DNA of 38,318 bases from a virus, in the IMG/VR virus record IMGVR_UViG_3300022744_000065, positions 1 to 38,318 of that record; one strand, 5' to 3'. Positions within the stretch are counted from its first letter, which is position 1. Every line of letters starts with the position of its first letter. The notes below the pieces were generated by a model. It was not told where the DNA came from. It worked only from the letters and a program-made list of their open reading frames with translations, and ran no database searches. Positions 15,291 to 23,164 of the stretch are shown here, in pieces. A program made the translations under genes and the position numbers.

Positions 15291-16712
15291 ATGGGAATAC
15301 TCTCTGACGGATGGGATGCAGTAACGGGCGGTATGGACGCCACTGCGTCTGGTATAATGGGCGCAGGCAGGGCTATCGGTAGTGCGCCGGGAAAAATATG
15401 GAACGCGGCTACGAACGCATGGGATGATATATCCGGCGCAAGCGCAACCCAGGACGCACTAAATCAACAGATGGCCGGAGCCCAACAAGCCCAGGGCGCA
15501 GTAAGCGATGCGTATAAACAAGGGCAGGGATACATCCAGCCTTATCAGCAGAATGCCGCGCAGAACTTCCAAAACCTTCAAAATGGGATTCAAAGCGGTG
15601 CGTACTCGCCACAATATCAAGCCTATGGAGGCCCAGCCACAAGCGGGATACAGGCCCCATCTTATGGCGGCTATCAAGGTCAAATGACCAGTGGCCAGCA
15701 GGCACCAACCTATCAAGGCTACCAAGGTCAAATGTCAAGCTATGGGCAGAATAACCCACAGTTTCAGCAGTATTCTGGACCCATGGCGAGCGGCCAACAA
15801 GCCCCGGCGTATAACGCCTATCAAGGTGGTCAGCCATATCAACGCCAAGAAGCGACAGCAGAGAACATCCAGAAGTTCGCCAATCCCTTTCTGGACCAAA
15901 TCATCCAGAAAGGAACAAATGCAATTCAGACCAGCGCGGCGGCGCGTGGTGGTTTGATGTCTTCGGGGACTTTGAATAATATCGGGTCTTGGGCGACTGA
16001 TGCGGCGCAGAACAACTTCAATGATGCTTACAGCAAGTTCCAGGCTGCTCAAAATGCCGGATACGGAGATTATCAGGACCAAAGGAATTTCAACGCTGGC
16101 CAGAACAGCGAGATGAACAACTACGGAATGAACGCAGCCCAGTTCAATCAGGGTGTTTTCCAAGATGCCAGAAATGCTGGAATGAACAACATCCAAATGA
16201 ACAACACCAACGCCATGAACCTTGCCAACTTCCAGCAGGGGGCTTTTGAAGGGGATAGGGCGGCTGGATTAAACCAGAACCAATACGCCAATAATTACGC
16301 TATGCGGGGGGCACAGTTCAACCAAGGAGCTTTTGAAGGAGACCGGGCCGCAGGGATGAACAATAGCCAGTATGGAGCCAACTATGGTTTAAACGCTGCG
16401 CAGTTCAATCAAGGAGCCTTCGAGGGTGATAGGGCTTACGGTTACAACGCCAACCAAGCACAGAACACATGGAACGCCAACCAAGCACAGAACAAGTACA
16501 ATATGCAAAGTGGTCTCGTAAATACTGGCTACAACGCAGCGAATTTGGGGGCTAATATGGCAAGCAATTACGGCCAACAAATGGCTGACATTTATACGGG
16601 AATGGGTAACGCACAAGGAGCCGCTACCTTAGAGCAAAGTAAGCAAAGGCGGGGACTATTTGGGGATATAGTCGACACCGGTTTTCGGGCCATCCCATTG
16701 GTTACGGGGTAA
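15291..16712 (+). CDS. Gln/Asn/Gly-rich ejection-type protein with internal repeats (473 aa)
   Basis: The N-terminal GILSDGWDAV and the AAARGGLMSSGT segment, seen in many phage DNA-transfer proteins, together with position after gp10-like, support a gp7-like ejection role. Two repeat sets are visible: SGxQAPxYxxYQGQM (about residues 117-180), and AAQFNQGAFEGDRAAG with NNxQYxANY (about 280-400), three to four imperfect copies. Very low hydrophobicity. The C-terminus ends in a short hydrophobic segment (FRAIPLVTG). The function is inferred from context. Confidence 0.7.
   Translation: MGILSDGWDAVTGGMDATASGIMGAGRAIGSAPGKIWNAATNAWDDISGASATQDALNQQMAGAQQAQGAVSDAYKQGQGYIQPYQQNAAQNFQNLQNGIQSGAYSPQYQAYGGPATSGIQAPSYGGYQGQMTSGQQAPTYQGYQGQMSSYGQNNPQFQQYSGPMASGQQAPAYNAYQGGQPYQRQEATAENIQKFANPFLDQIIQKGTNAIQTSAAARGGLMSSGTLNNIGSWATDAAQNNFNDAYSKFQAAQNAGYGDYQDQRNFNAGQNSEMNNYGMNAAQFNQGVFQDARNAGMNNIQMNNTNAMNLANFQQGAFEGDRAAGLNQNQYANNYAMRGAQFNQGAFEGDRAAGMNNSQYGANYGLNAAQFNQGAFEGDRAYGYNANQAQNTWNANQAQNKYNMQSGLVNTGYNAANLGANMASNYGQQMADIYTGMGNAQGAATLEQSKQRRGLFGDIVDTGFRAIPLVTG
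15640..15840 (+). repeat. Imperfect in-frame repeats, ejection-type gene (set 1)
   Basis: About three to four copies of a unit encoding SGxQAPxYxxYQGQM, 48 bases each, with variable third positions. They are part of the coding region. Confidence 0.6.
16129..16470 (+). repeat. Imperfect in-frame repeats, ejection-type gene (set 2)
   Basis: Units of about 87-93 bases encoding AAQFNQGAFEGDRAAG plus NNxQYxANY. Copies near 16135, 16222, 16312 and 16399 differ mainly by silent changes, suggesting old duplications kept under selection. Confidence 0.65.
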
Positions 16713-16715
16713 ACT

Positions 16716-17867
16716 ATGCCACTGATTGATTCGACCATCTATCAGAATGCTCCGCAAAGCGCACTAAGGTATGCTTTGAATGGGTACGATAATGCTATGC
16801 GGGCGAATGACGCAGCATCACAGCGTAAAGATGCCGAATCCCAGAGAAAACTGGAAGAGGCTAAACGTCGAAGAGACCAAGAATTTCAACAGAACCTAAG
16901 CGGTCTTATGGGCTCTTATGGCGAGTACGGCCATACACCTGAGGGCCAGCGCGAAATCTTCGACCACATGGCCAAGGCTGGATACGCTAAGGAGATGATT
17001 GGGTTAATGGGTGGGATTCCGGCCAAAGAAACCCCACCAAATAACGCTCAGATTTGGCATGGGTCAACCAATGGAAATATATTCAATGGGGCCACTGGCG
17101 AATTTAAATCACCACCAGTTATTCAATCAGCAGCTCAAACTAATGATAGCGTTTCTCCAAAAATAAACCCAATAGCTGAAGCCAGGTTAGCCGAAACAAA
17201 AAGGATGAATGACGCTAGGATTGCGGCTATGGATAAAAAGGACACAAGCCCTAAAATTGGTTCGGCCTTAGCCAATCGGTCCTTGTTGTCGGATTGGGGA
17301 AAATCAAGGTTTGACTACGAAAAAACTGCTAAACCTTATCTTGCTTTAAAAGCGATTAAAGATTCCCCATCTTATGGAACTGGAGTAGGCGATCAGTCCA
17401 TGATTGACAAAATCATTATGATTGAAACCGGGCGCGTTCCAACCGAAGCCCAATACTTCCAGTTCGCCCATAATCTTGGAATTGAGGATAAGATTGACAG
17501 GGTGACGGGTAGGTTAAAGAGTGGAGCCATTTTAGGCGAAGACGCCAGGAGAAACATCGAGGCCCAGGCTGATGAGCAGATGAAGATAGCCCACAACGCA
17601 TACGATACGGACTATTCACAGGCCGAGGGCATGGCTAATAAAAATAACGTCGACCCTGGGAAGGTATTACGCAAGGGTGGCTATTACGACGAAGTTGGAA
17701 AGATGCTGACCCGCTCTGACTCTAATGGTCAAAATGCGCAGACATTACCAGCACCAAACAGCCAGCAATCCCAGGTAGCGCAACCAAAAAGCAAGGCGGA
17801 GCGGGATGCGTTACCACCCGGCACCAAGTACATTGGTCCAGACGGAAAGATGGCAACCAAGCAATGA
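16716..17867 (+). CDS. Ejection-type internal virion protein (383 aa)
   Basis: Position between two other ejection-type genes suggests a P22 gp20/gp16-like internal protein delivered with DNA. A charged helical N-terminal stretch (DAESQRKLEEAKRRRDQEF) is followed by a Pro/Ser linker and a helical C-terminal region. The last residues, LPPGTKYIGPDGKMATK, are typical of the C-termini of such injected proteins. No lytic transglycosylase motif is seen. Confidence 0.6.
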   Translation: MPLIDSTIYQNAPQSALRYALNGYDNAMRANDAASQRKDAESQRKLEEAKRRRDQEFQQNLSGLMGSYGEYGHTPEGQREIFDHMAKAGYAKEMIGLMGGIPAKETPPNNAQIWHGSTNGNIFNGATGEFKSPPVIQSAAQTNDSVSPKINPIAEARLAETKRMNDARIAAMDKKDTSPKIGSALANRSLLSDWGKSRFDYEKTAKPYLALKAIKDSPSYGTGVGDQSMIDKIIMIETGRVPTEAQYFQFAHNLGIEDKIDRVTGRLKSGAILGEDARRNIEAQADEQMKIAHNAYDTDYSQAEGMANKNNVDPGKVLRKGGYYDEVGKMLTRSDSNGQNAQTLPAPNSQQSQVAQPKSKAERDALPPGTKYIGPDGKMATKQ

Positions 17868-19510
17868 AAAACGTATGGGGAGATGAGATAGAGGTTTCCG
17901 GCGCAGAATCCGTGAATGAATGGGGCGATCCTATTCATATCGAACAACCAGGTGCCCAACATTCATCACTTACCAAAGCCATTTTCCCAAGTGCGACGCA
18001 AACCTTTGACTCTGTTTATGGCCAACCTGCCACACCATGGCAAACGGTAAAGGATGTTGGAAATATCGCCTTGCACGGGGCTGGAGACCTCTTAGGATTA
18101 ACGGCTAGGATACCAGCAAAGGTATTTGGTGGGCAACCCCTAAGCGACCCATCTTCTAACCTAATGCGTGACCGTGCGGCACAAGCCGGGCAGAATGCGC
18201 AGCAAGACCTTAACAACGCCCCAGAAGGCTTTGACCCGCTTAAATCCTATGGGGTCATGTCAAGCATGGGAGGAATGCCATACATGCCAGCTACCCCTGC
18301 AATGGCCCCAGGACTGGCACAAGCAGGAGGGCTTCAGCTAGGGGACGCCGCGACATATATACCCGCTGCTGGAGTCGCGGCGGAAAATACCTTGAATATG
18401 GGAAAAGCTGCACTAAGAACCGAAACCACCGGGAAAGTCTTAAGCGCAGCCGAAAAGATTTCCAACCTACCCAATAAAGCCGCCGGTAAGCTAGCCCAGG
18501 AGCTTTCTAGCGTGTCTGAAGAAGCCCTGAGAATGGCTACAACCAAAGAGGGGCGGGCGGCTTTAAAGGCTAATGCAGGCAAAGAGTATGAGATCGGGCA
18601 AAAATTGGTTAACATGCTCGACAATCCCAAAGAGTTTGCGCCTAATAAAGCGTTGGTCGACAAAGCCCTAAAAGGAATGGGCGAGGTGGATATCGCTCCG
18701 GTAATACAAGTCCTAGAGGATGCGAAAATAAAAAGGGCGTCTGGAAAGATTTGGGAGCACGAAAAGGCCGCAAATGACGCAATTCAGAAAGATATCGACA
18801 ACCTTTTAGGGGTGGATAAGAAAACAAGTTTACCAGCTTCTGAGGCTCTTGATCTTCGTCGTGGCATGGATGATGTCATAGACCATACCGGCGACCAGAA
18901 ACAAATAAACATTGTAAACGCAGCCAAACTAAAGGCGCGAAAAGCAATGAAAGTTATTCTGGAAAAGAAGGCAGAAGAAACCGGAAACCCGGAATATGTC
19001 CAAGGTATGAGGGAATTGCACAAACAGTTTGAAGCTAGGGATAGGTTAATCCGATTCCTTGGAAAGAATAAGGCTGCACAAGAAGACCGGGCCGAGTCTT
19101 TCATATCAAATATGTGGGGTAAGAACAAGAAAAACCGCCAAATGGTGATGAATGACATAGGCCAAGCCTTTGGGAAGGATTTCCTAGAAGAATCCAAATT
19201 GGCTAATCTCGCGTCGCAGTTGGGCCCGGAGGGCGATGCAACATGGCTCTCTAGGGCCAGCACAGGCAGATCAAGACTTGGTGGGGCAGCTGGTTTTTTA
19301 TTGGGTGGTTCCCCGAAAGTGGCTACTCGCATAATTCTCCCTCTAACCGAATTACCGCCTAAAGCGATTAAATGGATTCGGGAGTTGTCAAAAGCTAAAA
19401 CGAAAGAAGAAAAAGCGTTTTACATGGGCAATCTGAATAAGGCGGGTGTATCCGCAGAAACAATAAAAAAGGCTCTTGAGGAAATAAACAAACCAAAGGC
19501 GCAGGAATGA
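17864..19510 (+). CDS. Ejection-type internal virion protein (548 aa)
   Basis: Starts in an ATGA overlap. The short N-terminal repeat NVWGDEIEV / NEWGDPIHI is followed by an amphipathic Ala/Gly-rich region (about 45-190) with possible membrane-active helices, then long helices rich in Lys and Glu. By order and composition it corresponds to the largest ejected protein of P22-like phages (gp16, 609 aa). No enzymatic motif recognised. Role inferred from context. Confidence 0.6.
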   Translation: MKNVWGDEIEVSGAESVNEWGDPIHIEQPGAQHSSLTKAIFPSATQTFDSVYGQPATPWQTVKDVGNIALHGAGDLLGLTARIPAKVFGGQPLSDPSSNLMRDRAAQAGQNAQQDLNNAPEGFDPLKSYGVMSSMGGMPYMPATPAMAPGLAQAGGLQLGDAATYIPAAGVAAENTLNMGKAALRTETTGKVLSAAEKISNLPNKAAGKLAQELSSVSEEALRMATTKEGRAALKANAGKEYEIGQKLVNMLDNPKEFAPNKALVDKALKGMGEVDIAPVIQVLEDAKIKRASGKIWEHEKAANDAIQKDIDNLLGVDKKTSLPASEALDLRRGMDDVIDHTGDQKQINIVNAAKLKARKAMKVILEKKAEETGNPEYVQGMRELHKQFEARDRLIRFLGKNKAAQEDRAESFISNMWGKNKKNRQMVMNDIGQAFGKDFLEESKLANLASQLGPEGDATWLSRASTGRSRLGGAAGFLLGGSPKVATRIILPLTELPPKAIKWIRELSKAKTKEEKAFYMGNLNKAGVSAETIKKALEEINKPKAQE

Positions 19511-19932
19511 TACCGAATTCTCAGGATGCGACTGAGCTGATCAAGTTCTTTGGAGTCCTCTCAACTGCCCTGGCAGCCATTTTGGGTGGTTTGAAAATAT
19601 GGGGCGACGTTCAGAAGTCCAAGGTGTCGTTTGACCCATCAGTCAACAAAGAAATGGTCAGCAGCATCCATGAGGATTCAAGGGTTAGGCGCGAGTATAT
19701 GGAATTGATGAGTAAGTCTCTTGTCTCTCAGTCTGAAATAATGACCATGCTGTCAAAGAACCACTTTGAGGCCAGAAGTGAGACGGAGTCCATGCATCGG
19801 AACACCCACAACATGATAGGGGCTCTTGAGAAGACCGTCACCAAAGAACTCGGTGACATAAAGAGCAACCAGAGAAGCACGATTGAAGAAATCAAGAACG
19901 TCGGAAAAATTCTAACCGGGGATAGAGCGTGA
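19507..19932 (+). CDS. Membrane-anchored coiled-coil protein (141 aa)
   Basis: Starts in an ATGA overlap with the ejection gene. One hydrophobic segment (LIKFFGVLSTALAAILGGLKIW, about residues 10-31) is followed by a long hydrophilic helical region to the end. This layout, next to a holin-like gene, could fit a lysis accessory or spanin-like component, but no lipobox or signal cleavage site is visible. Function unproven. Confidence 0.55.
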   Translation: MIPNSQDATELIKFFGVLSTALAAILGGLKIWGDVQKSKVSFDPSVNKEMVSSIHEDSRVRREYMELMSKSLVSQSEIMTMLSKNHFEARSETESMHRNTHNMIGALEKTVTKELGDIKSNQRSTIEEIKNVGKILTGDRA

Positions 19933-20144
19933 ACCCACTACCAAAACTTGACGGCAAAAAAACTGCAATCGCTGGAGGGCTTTCATCCATTCCGGCATTC
20001 ATGGTTGCCTTGGACATGATCTGGAAATTCCCGCCAATCTATGACAAGATTCTGGACACCGTCACCCTAGCCATCGGAGCCCTAGGTGCTCTTGGGGTTA
20101 CTCACAAATTTGCCAAGTTCATGGCTGATAAGGAGGGCCAATGA
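19929..20144 (+). CDS. Holin-like small membrane protein (71 aa), GTG start
   Basis: GTG at 19929 overlaps the previous stop (GTGA). Two hydrophobic segments (about residues 12-30 and 42-60, the latter AIGALGALGV) and a charged C-terminus (HKFAKFMADKEGQ) resemble small class II-type holins. The position after ejection genes and next to another membrane protein fits a lysis cassette. No endolysin gene follows, which weakens the assignment. Confidence 0.5.
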   Translation: MNPLPKLDGKKTAIAGGLSSIPAFMVALDMIWKFPPIYDKILDTVTLAIGALGALGVTHKFAKFMADKEGQ

Positions 20145-20428
20145 AGTTTTGGAGCGCGTTATCACAGGCTCTTGGTTCGACACCTAAAGAAGGTGTCATT
20201 TATGCTCGCTTAACCCTTGGAAACCCTCATGCTGGGTTGGATTTATTCTCAGAAACTCCGGACTTTGATAAGTACCTGAAAATATCGGGAATGACCTTGA
20301 ATGATGTCAAACGCAGATTCTGCGGAAGAGTTCTTGACAGGGAAAAGCTGGACAAGAAACAGGACTACTTGCTAAACACCAACGGTCTTAAACTTTCAGA
20401 AATCGAAATGATTGGATTGCTGAAATAA
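20141..20428 (+). CDS. Hypothetical protein (95 aa)
   Basis: Starts in an ATGA overlap with the holin-like gene and shares one base with the next gene. A hydrophilic protein with a C-terminal helix; the motif PHAGLDLFSETPDF has no family I recognise. A hydrolase active site is not visible. It is probably expressed with the neighbouring late genes. Confidence 0.55.
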   Translation: MKFWSALSQALGSTPKEGVIYARLTLGNPHAGLDLFSETPDFDKYLKISGMTLNDVKRRFCGRVLDREKLDKKQDYLLNTNGLKLSEIEMIGLLK

Positions 20429-20919
20429 TGGAAGAGTTCTACGACTTCGACAAAGTTATCAATGCCAATCTTTTTTCGGTGGTTACCGATGTTTTCTCTC
20501 TTCCAAGAAATTTGAACGACCTTATAGATGAATGGGTTGCGAGAGGTCAAGGCGGGGAACAACTCGCAACACTTCGCCCTGATGTCCTAAGGGGTTTGAG
20601 GGCAATTCTAGGCCGCATGTTGAGGTTTTACCAATTCGTCCATGGCGACCCATCAAACCCAAGCGAAACCCCGCAAATGGTCGCAGCGCAAAGAGCGGAG
20701 ATAGCCGCACAGTTCACAAAACTAGGTGTGGATGTTGACGCGTTTACAACCCGATTCATAACCCTAAGAGATGCGCTTAGAACGGCGAGAGATGCGGATA
20801 CCAGCACGCTTTTAAAACTCAGGAATGCGGTTTTAACCTTAAAGGCGACGCTACCAACAAGACCGGCAAATATTGCAATCGAAAACTACCTAAATCGGCA
20901 AACGCCAACGGATTGGTAA
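20428..20919 (+). CDS. Hypothetical helical tail-region protein (163 aa)
   Basis: The ATG shares a base with the previous stop (TAATG). The sequence is mainly helical, with Arg/Leu-rich amphipathic repeats (LRPDVLRGLRAILGRML). Position between lysis-like and tail genes would allow a tail component such as a needle, but no such family is recognised. Confidence 0.5.
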   Translation: MEEFYDFDKVINANLFSVVTDVFSLPRNLNDLIDEWVARGQGGEQLATLRPDVLRGLRAILGRMLRFYQFVHGDPSNPSETPQMVAAQRAEIAAQFTKLGVDVDAFTTRFITLRDALRTARDADTSTLLKLRNAVLTLKATLPTRPANIAIENYLNRQTPTDW

Positions 20920-21534
20920 ATGGCGCACATAGGTTTTAATTTTCGGGCTACCACAGCATACGTAACAGATGGTTCTGGTGATAGTCGGCCATCGTATGAT
21001 GGATTTGGGGCTGCCACGTATCCAGAAACACTGGGAAATGGCGCAACATGCGGATGGGAATCATCGCCAGATGGAATAGATGCTCGCGATAGAAGCACTG
21101 GAGTGGACGTACATTTAGCCGGATTACAATTCCCTCGTGGCGCCTCAGTTGCAACCTTTCGCGTTGACTTGGCCTCGTCAGGATCAAAAGATATTCGGCT
21201 CGCTTCGGGAGATTATTCTAACTCGCTATCTAATAATCAGAATCTTGTAATTCGAGATACGACAACAACCCTAGCCACTCCAATGAATAATTTAACTGGA
21301 GTCGCTCAGCATCATTACCGAGATGCAAACGGAGTTGATAGGACAAGCGAAAGCGATTGGGCTTCAAATAACACAATTCTAAACCTCACATGGTCTACCA
21401 CAATCGCAAGGTTTGATATTGGTGGGTCATCCTCTGCAAACATGCCTATAAATTATATCGGCATAGATGATGCCGGTGGTGGTGGTGGTTCAACATTTGC
21501 CGCAAGGCTTTCTCTTTTAGGGGTAGGTAGATAA
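20920..21534 (+). CDS. Putative tail structural protein (204 aa)
   Basis: Beta-rich sequence with many Ser/Thr/Asn/Gly, starting directly after the previous stop. Segments such as GVDVHLAGLQFPRGASVATFRVDLASSG look like a beta-sandwich appendage or fibre domain. The Gly run near the C-terminus (DDAGGGGGS) is a likely linker. The role as a tail or appendage protein is inferred from composition and from the tail genes that follow. Confidence 0.5.
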   Translation: MAHIGFNFRATTAYVTDGSGDSRPSYDGFGAATYPETLGNGATCGWESSPDGIDARDRSTGVDVHLAGLQFPRGASVATFRVDLASSGSKDIRLASGDYSNSLSNNQNLVIRDTTTTLATPMNNLTGVAQHHYRDANGVDRTSESDWASNNTILNLTWSTTIARFDIGGSSSANMPINYIGIDDAGGGGGSTFAARLSLLGVGR

Positions 21535-23012
21535 TGGCCGATAATATCCAGCTTAACGCAGGGACCGGCGGTGCCACCCTTGCCGCCGATGACATTTTGA
21601 GCGTTTGGCACCAAAGGGTAAAAGTTGAGTTTGGGGTTGATGGTTCGGCTACAGACGTTTCCGCTTCAAACCCCCTACCGGTTGATGGGAGCGGTGTAAC
21701 GCAGCCAGTAAGTGATGCCGGCGGCTCTCTGACCGTTGACTCTGCCCAACTTCCATCGACCATTGGGCAGAAAGCCATGGCCGCTTCGGTTTCGGTTGCT
21801 ATTGCTTCGGACCAAGGCAACATTGGGGTTACCGATGGGGGAACATCCCTAACCGTTGACTTCACTGGTCAAAAAACAGGGGACTACGACTCAGGAGCCG
21901 GGACAGATACTGTCCTCATGGTTGGGTTGGCCTTACCTGCTTCAGGCGGCGCGGTTCAAGGCGGCACATCCACCAATCCTTTGAGGACTGATCCAACCGG
22001 CACCACTACCCAACCGGTATCAGCGGCATCCCTTCCCTTACCCTCAGGCGCGGCCACAGAATCCACTTTATCGGCTGCAAGCGGAAAGCTACCTGCCACC
22101 CTAGGCCAGAAGGCTATGACGGCCTCCATGGCCGTTGTATTGGCTTCTGACCAATCATCTATCCCTGTCACAGGGACATTCTACCAGGCCACCCAGCCAG
22201 TGAGCGGTACCGTCACCGCCAATGCCGGAACCGGAACCATGGCTGTTTCTCTAGCGTCCGTCCCTTCGCATGCGGTTACCAATGCGGGCACTTTTGCCGT
22301 CCAAGACTCTGAAAAGGTCACAGATAACGCTGCATTTACTGACGGAACAACCAAGGTCCAACCGGCTGGGTTTATCTATGACGAAGTAGCCGGGACCGCC
22401 TTAACAGAAAACGACGCTGGCGCAGCAAGAATGGACGTAAAGCGGGCTCAGGTGCTCGTTGTCGAAGACGCCACAACCAGGGGTCAAAGACAGGCGGTTA
22501 ACTCCGGTGGAGCAGCTGAGGTTCACGGAGATATTGCGCATGATTCCGCTGTTTCTGGTAACCCTGTTCGCATAGCTGGGAGGGCTAGGACTTCGGATTA
22601 CACCTCAGTCGCAAGTGACGACGTGGCTGATTTTATTACCGACCTCAACGGAAAACAAATCGTTCTTCCCTATTCAATTCCAGAAAACGCAGTCTCTGGA
22701 GCCATTACCTCCGCAATGACCGGAACAACCTCGACATCTTTGGTTGCCGCACCTGGAGCCGGTTTGAGGAATTACATCACAACGATAATAGTTTCCAATT
22801 CTCACGCGACAGTCGGAACGGACGTCATTATCCAAGACGGAAGCGGCGGGACAACTCTTTTAACCATTCCAGCAGCGGCAGTTTATGGCGGGGCGGTTAT
22901 TACCCTTCCCACACCCCTAAGACAACCAACAGCAAACACAGCCCTTTATTGTGCTAATGTCACCACGGGATCATCAACCAAGGTGAGCGCAGTAGGGTTT
23001 AAGGCTCCATGA
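21534..23012 (+). CDS. Putative tail/fibre structural protein (492 aa)
   Basis: Rich in Ser, Thr, Gly, Ala and Val with repeat units: LPSTIGQKAMAASVSVAIASDQ and LPATLGQKAMTASMAVVLASDQ (about residues 73 and 190), each followed by a short IPVTG-type strand. This unit is widespread in phage virion appendage proteins. The C-terminal portion (about 400-490) looks like a separate beta domain. The start overlaps the previous stop by one base. Confidence 0.6.
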   Translation: MADNIQLNAGTGGATLAADDILSVWHQRVKVEFGVDGSATDVSASNPLPVDGSGVTQPVSDAGGSLTVDSAQLPSTIGQKAMAASVSVAIASDQGNIGVTDGGTSLTVDFTGQKTGDYDSGAGTDTVLMVGLALPASGGAVQGGTSTNPLRTDPTGTTTQPVSAASLPLPSGAATESTLSAASGKLPATLGQKAMTASMAVVLASDQSSIPVTGTFYQATQPVSGTVTANAGTGTMAVSLASVPSHAVTNAGTFAVQDSEKVTDNAAFTDGTTKVQPAGFIYDEVAGTALTENDAGAARMDVKRAQVLVVEDATTRGQRQAVNSGGAAEVHGDIAHDSAVSGNPVRIAGRARTSDYTSVASDDVADFITDLNGKQIVLPYSIPENAVSGAITSAMTGTTSTSLVAAPGAGLRNYITTIIVSNSHATVGTDVIIQDGSGGTTLLTIPAAAVYGGAVITLPTPLRQPTANTALYCANVTTGSSTKVSAVGFKAP

Positions 23013-23164
23013 TAATTTTCTTCCAGACCAACATGATCGATGGGGGGAGTCCTTCGGACGCACCGTCAGCCAGCACGGCAACCCATGTTGCTAACTGGAT
23101 ATCCCCGACATTTGGGCTTTACAGTCTTACCCTGTTTTTTGTTGGGTGGTTTAAATGGCCTTAA
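23009..23164 (+). CDS. Small hydrophobic-tailed protein (51 aa)
   Basis: Starts in an ATGA overlap with the fibre gene and ends ten bases inside the tailspike gene. The C-terminus (FGLYSLTLFFVGWF) is a likely membrane segment; the N-terminus is polar. Small and unrecognised, it may help lysis or superinfection control, but nothing in the sequence shows a function. Confidence 0.4.
   Translation: MIIFFQTNMIDGGSPSDAPSASTATHVANWISPTFGLYSLTLFFVGWFKWP

Noticed and set aside
15409-15837. Long antisense frame opposite the Gln-rich ejection gene
   Set aside because: Caused by the repetitive, codon-biased + strand gene; no start signal or family.
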